Shown here: in pieces, positions 1 to 5,089 of the stretch
Layout: each line of letters begins with the position of its first letter
Position numbering within the stretch: the first letter of the stretch is position 1
Assembly: GCA_021839785.1 (NCBI GenBank)
Contig: JAKCAB010000232.1
Coordinates: 1-5,089, forward strand
Length of the DNA stretch: 5,089 nucleotides
Source: a bacterium
GTDB lineage: Bacteria; Verrucomicrobiota; Verrucomicrobiae; Limisphaerales; J093
Direction: 5' to 3'
Notes under the pieces: model-generated
What the model was told of the DNA's origin: nothing
Seen by the model: the letters and a program-made list of their open reading frames with translations, nothing else
Database searches by the model: none
Made by a program: the position numbers and the translations under genes

Positions 1-171
1 CATGCCGGTTCGGCTTCGATCGGAACTCCGTCCCGCATCAAGGCGTCGCCGGGATCACACACGCGATGCAGTGGGACTTTGAATTGCAGCGGTCAGCCGG
101 TCTTACCCGTCACGGGCAAGAGGGTATGGCGGTCAAAATCGACCAAAAACTGGCGCACACCTCCCGCACCG
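1..171. other. Left flank without a defensible gene
   Basis: This stretch lies downstream of the gluQ stop codon and reaches the left edge. On the minus strand a frame is open from position 92 to the edge (it follows a TGA at 95-93) and reads ...FKVPLHRVCDPGDALMRDG..., with a possible ATG at 38-36. It has no family motif I recognise and no clear ribosome binding site. It could be the first codons of a gene lying to the left, a piece of a dispersed non-coding repeat, or chance. Nothing on the plus strand is convincing. Confidence 0.3.
101..121 (-). terminator. Possible weak hairpin downstream of gluQ
   Basis: An imperfect inverted repeat pairs 101-109 with 113-121 (9 pairs with one A/C mismatch at 105/117, loop 110-112), about 50 nt past the gluQ stop. 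It is placed where a transcript of the minus-strand cluster could end. It has no run of T on the minus strand after the stem, so it is not a classical intrinsic terminator. It may only slow exonucleases at the 3' end, or be chance. Confidence 0.2.
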
Positions 172-1062
172 TCAAGGTTTTTGCGGCAAAAACCGCCCTG
201 GCGTTGCGGCGTCGCTGGCGGACCACTCTGCCCGCAGGGCGCTGGGTTGCCGGCCGCCACGCCGGAGCGCACGCAGGCTCAAGGCATCGTGGCGCTTGGC
301 CAGGCGCTGGCCGCGATCGTCGGTGAGCAACGGGCAGTGGAAGAACGCCGGCGGCGCCCAGCCCAGCGCGCGGTACAACAGCCATTGGCGCGCCGTGGAA
401 ACCAGCAAATCCGCGCCGCGCACCACCTCGGTGATCCGCATCGCGGCATCGTCCACCACGCAGGCCAGTTGGTACGCGGGCAAAGCGTCGTGCCGCCAGA
501 CCACGAAATCGCCGAAGTCGCGGCCGGCCACGAACGCCTGCGGTCCGAATTGCCGATCGGTGAACGCGACGACTTCGCCGTCCGGCACCCGGAACCGCCA
601 CGCGCAGGCCTGGCCCGCGGGCGGTGCGGCGCGCTGTCGGCACGTTCCCGGATAGACCGGCTCTTCGTCCCCGACATGCGGCGCGGACAGCGCGTTCAAA
701 ATGTCTTTGCGCGAGCAGGTGCACGGATAGACGAAGCCGCCGGCGCGCAGGCGCTCGAAGGCCGCGCGGTACAGCGGCAGCCGCTCGCTTTGCGCGTACG
801 GCGCGAACGGGCCGCCCACGTCCGGACCTTCCTGCCAGTCGAAGCCAAACCAGCGCAGGTCCTCGAGCATCGCGGTGACGAACTCGGACCGGCACCGGGC
901 GCGATCGAGGTCCTCGTTGCGGAGCACCAGCCCGCCGCCCGCCGCGCGCGCCCGTTCCTGCGCCACCCAAAAGGTACGCGCGTGGCCGAGGTGGAGGTAG
1001 CCGGTCGGCGAGGGCGCCAACCGCCCGCGATAAGTGGCGAGCGGTGGCGAATCGGCCGGCAT
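172..1062 (-). CDS. gluQ: Glutamyl-Queuosine tRNA(Asp) synthetase (GluQ-RS)
   Basis: This enzyme activates glutamate with ATP and transfers it to the queuosine base at the wobble position of tRNA(Asp), in the cytoplasm. It is a paralogue of glutamyl-tRNA synthetase reduced to the catalytic core. Counting from the ATG at 1062, the class-I signature GRLAPSPTG...HLGH lies at residues 13-27, NEDLDRAR at 49-56, and a Cys-x-Cys...Tyr-x3-Cys set (C114, C116, Y137, C141) matches the zinc site typical of GluQ-RS. VVRGADLL is at 213-220, and a KMSKS-equivalent in RLAKRHDALSLR is at 253-264. At about 296 residues with no anticodon-binding domain it has the length of GluQ-RS, not GltX. A GTG at 1080 would add six residues; I prefer the ATG because it puts the catalytic motif closer to the N-terminus, as in the family. 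Neither start has a clear Shine-Dalgarno. It is last in the minus-strand cluster, 39 nt after glycerate kinase. The identification is firm; the start is not. Confidence 0.93.
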   Translation of the reverse strand: MPADSPPLATYRGRLAPSPTGYLHLGHARTFWVAQERARAAGGGLVLRNEDLDRARCRSEFVTAMLEDLRWFGFDWQEGPDVGGPFAPYAQSERLPLYRAAFERLRAGGFVYPCTCSRKDILNALSAPHVGDEEPVYPGTCRQRAAPPAGQACAWRFRVPDGEVVAFTDRQFGPQAFVAGRDFGDFVVWRHDALPAYQLACVVDDAAMRITEVVRGADLLVSTARQWLLYRALGWAPPAFFHCPLLTDDRGQRLAKRHDALSLRALRRGGRQPSALRAEWSASDAATPGRFLPQKP

Positions 1063-1101
1063 GGGGAGGACGCCATTCACGGCGGAAATAGCCGCGTGCC
1101 G

Positions 1102-2352
1102 CTATGGCGGCGGCCAGGCGGAGGCAACGCGGAACGCGAGTTCGCCAAGCCACCGGGCGGCCTTGGCCTTCGCCGCTTCCAGCGACGCAAGTTCGGGCAC
1201 GATGCCTTTCAGCGACGTGAAGGCGCCCGCGCCACCCGCGGCCAGGTTCAACGAGCCGGCCAGGCCGAGGCACGGTTTGCGCGCGCGACGGCACAGGCGC
1301 GCGACCTGGCCCACGCCTTTGCCCATGCGGACGGTGGTTTCGTCGATCGCGCCTTCGCCGGTCACCACGACGGAGGCGGCGCGGACGCGTTCGGCAAACT
1401 GGGTTTCCTGCGCGAACAAATCGAATCCCGGCGCGAGAACGCCGCCCACAAAAACGCTCAGGCCGAAGCCGAGTCCGCCTGCGGCGCCCGCGCCCGGCCG
1501 TGACGAAAAAGCGTTGGAAGTGCCGCGAGGCACCCCCTCACCCCGCCCCTCTCCCCCACTGGGGGAGCGGGGCGGGGTGAGGGGGGGGACCTGGCCTGCT
1601 CGTGAAGGCAAGCCAGCGCGCGACGCCGTTGCGCCTTCGGCATCGCCAGACCTTTCCAGCACCTCCGCCAAACGCCTCAGCGCGCGCTCGGCGGGCCGCA
1701 CGTCTTCCGGACGGATGCCTTTTTGCGGGCCGTAAATGCGCGTGGCGCCGCGCGGCCCGAGCAGGCGGTTCTGCACATCCACCGCGATGCACACGTTGCG
1801 CAGAAAGCCTGGAATCGAAAAACCGATGATCCGCCGCAGGCGCACCAAATCGGGCCAGCGGTCGATGGGTTGGCCGGCTTCGTCCAGGAACTGCCAGCCC
1901 AGGCCGCGCGCCAGACCGAAGCCGGCGTCGTTGGTCGCGCTGCCGCCGATGCCGATCAGCGTGGCGGCTGGCCGTTTCGCCGCTGCGGCGCGCAACACCG
2001 CGGCCAGGCCAAACGTGTCGAGTTCGAACGGATGGAACTGGCCGGGCGGCAGCATCGCCAGCCCGATCACGCGGGCCGATTCGATGATGGCGGTCCGGCG
2101 TGCCGGCACCCACCACCAGCTCGCGCGGACCGGCCGGTGCGCGGCGTCCACGGTCTCGACCGGGTGTTCCTCGGCGTGCCAATGCCGGCCGAGCAGTTCG
2201 CCGAAGCCGTCGCCGCCATCGCTGATGGGCAGGAGGTCGCAGGTGTCTTGCGGCCAGGCGCGGCGCCAGCCGGCGGCGATGGCCTCGGCCGCCTGCGGCG
2301 CGGTGAGGGTGCCTTTGAACTTGTCCGGGCAGATGAGGACGCGGCGCGACAT
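1102..2352 (-). CDS. glxK: Glycerate kinase, class II (GlxK/GarK family), with repeat-derived insertion
   Basis: The enzyme phosphorylates D-glycerate with ATP; members of this family usually form 2-phosphoglycerate, which enters lower glycolysis. Family motifs are in the right order across 416 residues: CPDKFKGTL near the N-terminus (8-16), PISDGGDGF (42-50), GIGGSATNDAGFG (134-146), DVQNRLLGPRGA...GPQKG (192-212), PGAGAAGGLGFG (286-297) and VVTGEGAIDETT (329-340). E. coli GlxK and GarK are about 380 residues. The excess of about 35-40 falls in one place, roughly residues 241-282, between a helix ending LAEVLERSGD and the PGAGAAGG motif. That stretch is Pro/Gly/Arg/Ser-rich and is the translation of a large palindromic repeat (1533-1585) and its flanks. 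The frame is kept and all motifs outside it are intact, so the enzyme is probably functional. The ATG at 2352 directly precedes the conserved start; no Shine-Dalgarno is visible. It is the middle gene of the cluster, 40 nt after the HAD gene. The symbol is by family; garK or glyK would be equally acceptable. Confidence 0.92.
   Translation of the reverse strand: MSRRVLICPDKFKGTLTAPQAAEAIAAGWRRAWPQDTCDLLPISDGGDGFGELLGRHWHAEEHPVETVDAAHRPVRASWWWVPARRTAIIESARVIGLAMLPPGQFHPFELDTFGLAAVLRAAAAKRPAATLIGIGGSATNDAGFGLARGLGWQFLDEAGQPIDRWPDLVRLRRIIGFSIPGFLRNVCIAVDVQNRLLGPRGATRIYGPQKGIRPEDVRPAERALRRLAEVLERSGDAEGATASRAGLPSRAGQVPPLTPPRSPSGGEGRGEGVPRGTSNAFSSRPGAGAAGGLGFGLSVFVGGVLAPGFDLFAQETQFAERVRAASVVVTGEGAIDETTVRMGKGVGQVARLCRRARKPCLGLAGSLNLAAGGAGAFTSLKGIVPELASLEAAKAKAARWLGELAFRVASAWPPP
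1520..1616. repeat. Palindromic repeat unit of three hairpins inside glycerate kinase
   Basis: Three inverted repeats follow one another. The first pairs GTGCC (1520-1524) with GGCAC (1529-1533) around a GCGA loop. The second is the large palindrome: arms 1533-1557 and 1561-1585, 25 bp with one mismatch (T1550 against C1568) and a 3-nt loop 1558-1560. The third pairs 1591-1599 with 1608-1616 (9 bp with one mismatch). The central arms are C/G runs broken by TCA and TGA, a composition typical of dispersed extragenic palindromes in GC-rich genomes. It is read on the minus strand as glycerate kinase residues of about 246-278. The boundaries are those of the pairing; the true ends of the element, and any target duplication, cannot be fixed from one copy. 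Confidence 0.8.
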
Positions 2353-2392
2353 GACGCAACACCCGGCGAGCGCAGCAACAATGCGCCGCGTT

Positions 2393-3277
2393 TTAGACGT
2401 TCCAGCTCGGCTTTTCGGGCAGGCTGGCGTTGAAGGCCTTGAGCAACTCCGCCTCGTAGTCGCCGGCGAACTGGTCGTTGAGGAAACGCTCGATGCCTTC
2501 GTCGAAGAGGTGCTGCCACCACGCCTCCTCGCTGCCGGGCACGATGGGGAAAAACAGGGCGTGGTTGGCCTTGGCGGCTTTGAAGTCGCCGGGGGCGTCG
2601 CCGATCATCAACACGTGGCGCGGGGCGTATTTGCCACCGCTGGCGAGCCTGAGGTGGTCGGTCTTGGTGCCCAGTTCCTGGCCGGCGATCAGGCGGGCGT
2701 GCGACGCGATGCCGTGCTCGGCCCACTCGCGCTCCAACGCTTCGGTGGGCGTCTGCGAGACGACGATCACGTCCGCGTGCTCGTTCAGCCGGGCGAGCGT
2801 TTCGCGCACCAGCGGGAACGGCGGCACGCCGAAGACGATGTCCGCGATCGCGGCGTTGACGGCGTTGGACCATTCCATGACGGGCTGCAAGGCGGTGTTG
2901 CCGGCCTCGATTTCCTTTTTGAGCGCGGCGTTGCTGAGCTTCGGCTCGCGCGAAATCCATTCGTCGAGCGCGTCGGTTTTCCACGGCTGGACGCCGCGGG
3001 CCTGGACTTCTGGGCGCTCGGCGAGGAGGTTCAAGGCGTTGGAAAGCGCCGGGAAGCGGTTGATGCCGCGCGTCTTGGAATACAGGTTCACGAACTCCCA
3101 CACCTCGCGGGCGTACTTGCTCACGGCCTGAAGGCGGAAGTGTTTGATGAACATCGGCGCGAAGCACTCCTTGTGTTTGATCTCCATCGAGTCGAACACG
3201 CAGCCGTCGGAGTCGATCCCGACGAAGAACTCGTGGGCGGGTTGAAACGCGGTAAGAACGTTGGCGCTGTCACTCAT
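2393..3277 (-). CDS. HAD-superfamily hydrolase, probable phosphatase
   Basis: A cytoplasmic HAD-fold enzyme that probably removes phosphate from a small metabolite; the substrate is unknown. In 294 residues the HAD motifs are visible. Motif I is GIDSDGCVFD, with the nucleophile D22 and the acid/base D24. Motif II is VVSQTP, with S174. The motif III lysine is K205 in GTKTDHL, or less likely K216. Motif IV is MIGDAPGD, with D227 and D231 as metal ligands. About 110 residues between motifs I and II form a large C1-type cap that should set substrate choice; it includes the charged stretch MEIKHKECF just after motif I. The sequence resembles HAD proteins I associate with Planctomycetes and Verrucomicrobia, often next to sugar-metabolism genes, which is recollection only. 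The ATG at 3277 places motif I twenty residues in. No Shine-Dalgarno lies at normal spacing; a GGAG is about 14 nt upstream. It is the first gene of the minus-strand cluster and faces the divergent spacer. Confidence 0.85.
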   Translation of the reverse strand: MSDSANVLTAFQPAHEFFVGIDSDGCVFDSMEIKHKECFAPMFIKHFRLQAVSKYAREVWEFVNLYSKTRGINRFPALSNALNLLAERPEVQARGVQPWKTDALDEWISREPKLSNAALKKEIEAGNTALQPVMEWSNAVNAAIADIVFGVPPFPLVRETLARLNEHADVIVVSQTPTEALEREWAEHGIASHARLIAGQELGTKTDHLRLASGGKYAPRHVLMIGDAPGDFKAAKANHALFFPIVPGSEEAWWQHLFDEGIERFLNDQFAGDYEAELLKAFNASLPEKPSWNV

Positions 3278-3411
3278 AGGTCAAAAGCGGGCTCCAACTT
3301 GGCGGACGCCGCCAAGCCAAGTCAATCGCGGAGGCGCCCGAAGCGGGTTCGCCGGCGAGGGCGGTGAGTTGTCGGCTTGCGGATCGCGCGGCGCGGTCGT
3401 TGACTCCGGCC
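3278..3411. promoter_or_regulatory. Divergent intergenic region
   Basis: These 134 nt separate the HAD start from the start of the plus-strand anchored protein, so promoters for both directions should lie here or just inside the flanking genes. On the minus strand a TTGACT (3325-3320) resembles a -35 element, but the sequence about 17 nt further on (CCAAGT) is a poor -10 and falls within the inverted repeat at 3298-3316. No good promoter is visible for the plus direction. The promoter assignment is tentative. Confidence 0.35.
3298..3316. promoter_or_regulatory. Perfect 8-bp inverted repeat upstream of the HAD gene
   Basis: CTTGGCGG (3298-3305) and CCGCCAAG (3309-3316) form a perfect 8-bp inverted repeat around ACG, ending 20 nt before the HAD start codon. 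A second copy of CCAAG at 3317-3321 allows a competing pairing of 3297-3303 with 3316-3322. It could be an operator, a hairpin in the HAD mRNA leader, or a chance palindrome in GC-rich DNA. Confidence 0.4.
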
Positions 3412-4110
3412 ATGCGAGTCAAGCCATCAACCCTTGCCGTTTGCCTGGGCATTTTGGGTGTCTTGGTACTCATCGGGGTGATCTGGCTGAGCCTTGCACC
3501 CCGTCCCCCCTTAACCTTGACGATCAATGGCACGGAAGAACCTGCCACCTTCACTGCCTGGCCGGTATGCACGCTCAAGAACCGTTCGTCACGCCCAGTC
3601 AGGTATTACTTCAAATCGTCATACGACACCGCCGCAACCAACCTTGGCCGGCCGCGGATCCCCACAAACTGGGTGCCTACCGGCATTGACACGCGGCTGC
3701 TGCCGCCACTCGCGTACAATCCAACCCGGCCTTACGTACCAGCACCTCTCGAGTCCAGCGGAGAGATCGCGCCGTCTGGCAAAGAGTCATTTGTGCTGCC
3801 TGCTCCTCCTGCGCGCAGCAATGCGGTCCTTGCCGTGTATGTCAGTTACGCCTGGGAGCCGAACGCACTGCTGGCAAGGCTCACTCGAACGGATCTTTGG
3901 GTGAAGTTCTGGCAAGGACTGCTGAAACAACCGCCATTAATCCGAAGGTTGTCGATGGGCGGCGAGTTGCGGAAAGAATTTGCACTGAAGGTCAAGACGT
4001 TTGGACGGCTTCCGCCGAACGTAGCAATTTCGGGTACCAACGTGAACTTTACGTTTCCCGAACCGCGCGCTGACTTCAATCTCTCTCCCTTTTCGCGCGG
4101 CTCGCGCTAG
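3412..4110 (+). CDS. Single-pass membrane-anchored protein of unknown function
   Basis: I do not recognise a named family. From the ATG at 3412 the product is 232 residues. It has a short basic start (MRVK), one hydrophobic helix at about 8-28 (ending VLVLIGVIWLSL), then an exported domain. With no lipobox after the helix and no clear signal peptidase site, a signal anchor is most likely. The exported part is Pro-rich and beta-like. It contains LKNRSSRPVRYY shortly after the helix, a pattern I associate with short anchored proteins of Verrucomicrobia whose core reads 'ltNrs...vry'; this is recollection, not a search. The C-terminus is basic (FSRGSR). A GTG at 3364 is open in the same frame but would put 16 basic, non-hydrophobic residues before the anchor, so ATG is preferred. 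Base composition looks less GC-rich and codon use less biased than in the neighbours. It precedes the K+ channel gene on the same strand, 147 nt apart; a functional link is not implied. Confidence 0.75.
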   Translation: MRVKPSTLAVCLGILGVLVLIGVIWLSLAPRPPLTLTINGTEEPATFTAWPVCTLKNRSSRPVRYYFKSSYDTAATNLGRPRIPTNWVPTGIDTRLLPPLAYNPTRPYVPAPLESSGEIAPSGKESFVLPAPPARSNAVLAVYVSYAWEPNALLARLTRTDLWVKFWQGLLKQPPLIRRLSMGGELRKEFALKVKTFGRLPPNVAISGTNVNFTFPEPRADFNLSPFSRGSR

Positions 4111-4257
4111 CCCGAGCGCGCCCCCGACATCGCACCCGCCGCCGGCGCTTGGCGCCAGACCAACGCGGGGCCTCCGCGCAGGCGCCGGACGGGATTGCCG
4201 GTTGAAAAGTTGGGGCGGCGCGGCAAGCTGCGCGCGTTCGCAAAGGCATCGCGGTTC
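4111..4257 (+). other. Spacer between the anchored protein and the K+ channel gene
   Basis: This 147-nt stretch has no stop codon in the channel's frame, because the frame stays open from the TAG at 4108. The channel could therefore begin earlier at a TTG (4195 or 4210). The conceptual peptide is Arg/Pro/Ala-rich and unlike a channel N-terminus. A 5-bp GC hairpin at 4144-4156 has no T run and is not a convincing terminator. No clear promoter is visible. Confidence 0.4.
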
Positions 4258-5089
4258 GTGAACACAAACCACGTCCAACCGGTCCAGCGCCGGAAAGAAA
4301 CGGATTTGCGGGTCGTGCCGTTGGGATTCGGCGCCTTGATCGCCGTGGGCACGTTCCTGCTCGTGCTGCCTTGGGCGCACAACCCCGGCCAGCACGTGAA
4401 GTGGCTGGACGCGGTCTTCCTGGCCACCTCCGCCACCTGCGTGACCGGCCTCAGCTCGGTGAACGTGGCGGAAACCTTCAATGCCTTCGGCCAGACCGTG
4501 CTGCTGCTGTTGATCCAGTTCGGCGGCCTCGGCATTTTCACCGCCAGCCTGTTGCTCGTCATCCTCTCCGGCAACCGCCTGTCGCTCGCGGAAGAGCAGA
4601 CGATCAAGGCGACGGTGGGCCGGCTGCGCGAGGCGCGTCCGCTGGACGTCTTCGTGTGGGCCTGCGTGTTCGTGTTCGTGGTGGAGCTGGCGGGGGCGGT
4701 GGCGCTGTTTTCCTTGATGAGCCAGGCCTCCGAGTCGGGCCAGGTCGGCCTGACGCTCTGGCGGGCGGTGTTCCACGCGGTGAGCGCCTTTTGCAACGCC
4801 GGACTTTCCATCGTGCCCGAAGGACTGGCGCGGTGGAGAGGTCAGCCGGGCATCCTGGCCGTCATCGACCTGCTGGTGATCGCGGGCGGCATCGGGTTGC
4901 TGACGCTGATCAACCTGCGCTTCTACCGCTTCTGGCGGCGGGATCCACGGCGGCGGGGCCGGTTGACCCTGCAAAGCCGGTTGTCCCTGTACGCCTCGGC
5001 CCTGCTGATCGTCATCGGGGCCGTGGCGACGTTCACCTTCGAACTGGACAACACGCTGAAGGACGCGCACGGCTGGGAACTGCTGTCGT
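4258..5089 (+). CDS. KtrB/TrkH-type potassium uptake channel subunit, N-terminal part
   Basis: This is the pore-forming inner-membrane subunit of a Ktr/Trk potassium uptake system, cut by the right edge after 277 codons (members are usually about 450-500). Counting from GTG 4258, the first helix is at about 19-38. The first pore loop DAVFLATSATCVTGL (51-65) carries the filter glycine G64, and the following helix contains QFGGLG (87-92). A further helix spans about 131-151, and the second pore loop FCNAGLS (178-184) carries filter glycine G182. More helices lie at about 199-220 and 242-262. Two of the four repeated M1-P-M2 units of the superfamily are thus visible. No ATG exists in this frame between the previous stop (4108) and the first helix. 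GTG 4258 is chosen because AAAGG (4242-4246) lies 11 nt upstream and the remaining N-terminus is short; TTG at 4210 or 4195 are alternatives. The short tail before helix 1 favours KtrB over classical TrkH. A partner with an RCK domain (KtrA/TrkA) is expected but not in the window. Confidence 0.88.
   Translation, partial: MNTNHVQPVQRRKETDLRVVPLGFGALIAVGTFLLVLPWAHNPGQHVKWLDAVFLATSATCVTGLSSVNVAETFNAFGQTVLLLLIQFGGLGIFTASLLLVILSGNRLSLAEEQTIKATVGRLREARPLDVFVWACVFVFVVELAGAVALFSLMSQASESGQVGLTLWRAVFHAVSAFCNAGLSIVPEGLARWRGQPGILAVIDLLVIAGGIGLLTLINLRFYRFWRRDPRRRGRLTLQSRLSLYASALLIVIGAVATFTFELDNTLKDAHGWELLS

Noticed and set aside
172..1062. Full glutamyl-tRNA synthetase (GltX)
   Set aside because: It is too short, lacks the anticodon-binding domain, and has the Cys-x-Cys...Tyr-x3-Cys zinc site typical of GluQ-RS.
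79..1503. Long plus-strand open frame opposite gluQ and the end of glycerate kinase
   Set aside because: Its product is Arg/Ala/Gly-rich with no family motif. It is antisense to two genes with clear conserved motifs and is explained by high GC on the opposite strand.
1533..1585. Large palindrome as a transcription terminator
   Set aside because: It lies inside an intact coding frame, about 430 nt before the stop codon, and has no T run. Conserved enzyme motifs continue after it.
1102..2352. Glycerate kinase as a pseudogene disrupted by an insertion
   Set aside because: The insertion keeps the reading frame, and PGAGAAGG and TGEGAIDETT follow intact to a normal C-terminus.
1736..3367. Plus-strand open frame of 543 codons opposite glycerate kinase and HAD
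   Set aside because: It is antisense to two well-supported genes, shows no recognisable domain, and its composition is that of a shadow frame.
4438..4455. Cysteine in the first pore loop (TCVTG) as an unusual channel filter
   Set aside because: As I recall, KtrB-type proteins commonly have Cys or a small residue before VTGL, and the filter glycine is present.
3937..5070. Minus-strand open frame of 377 codons opposite the K+ channel
   Set aside because: The product is a Gln/His/Arg/Glu-rich string typical of the reverse of membrane-protein codons. The plus strand encodes both channel filter motifs in order.

Overview
The window is high-GC bacterial chromosome with four complete protein genes and one that runs off the right edge. 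No RNA gene, insertion sequence, CRISPR array or phage gene is visible. Gene content, the type of HAD hydrolase, and the small anchored protein with an 'LKNRSSRPVRYY'-type core recall soil or freshwater Verrucomicrobia (the Pedosphaera/Limisphaera side). That placement is an impression from protein style, not a computed result.

Layout. Positions 1-171 hold no gene I can defend, only the 3' flank of gluQ and a short open stretch leaving the left edge on the minus strand. A compact minus-strand cluster follows, read right to left: a HAD-family hydrolase (3277 to 2393), a class-II glycerate kinase (2352 to 1102), and glutamyl-Queuosine tRNA(Asp) synthetase (about 1062 to 172). Gaps are about 40 nt, so the three are probably co-transcribed. 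A 134-nt divergent spacer carrying a perfect 8-bp inverted repeat separates this cluster from a plus-strand pair: a single-pass anchored protein of unknown function (3412-4110) and the N-terminal half of a KtrB/TrkH-type potassium channel subunit (from about 4258 to the edge).

The cluster shows no obvious single pathway. Glycerate kinase feeds glycerate into lower glycolysis, the HAD protein is probably a small-molecule phosphatase, and GluQ-RS modifies queuosine in tRNA(Asp). The KtrB-like protein is the pore of a K+ uptake system whose regulatory RCK subunit would have to lie outside the window.

The most notable item is inside the glycerate kinase gene. A near-perfect GC-rich palindrome (25-bp arms, one mismatch, 3-nt loop), flanked by two smaller hairpins, is read in frame. 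It adds about 40 residues of low-complexity Pro/Gly/Arg/Ser sequence between two conserved parts of the enzyme. The rest of the enzyme is intact, so this looks like a dispersed palindromic repeat tolerated as a surface insertion. I see no strong case for a wholly new multi-gene system here.
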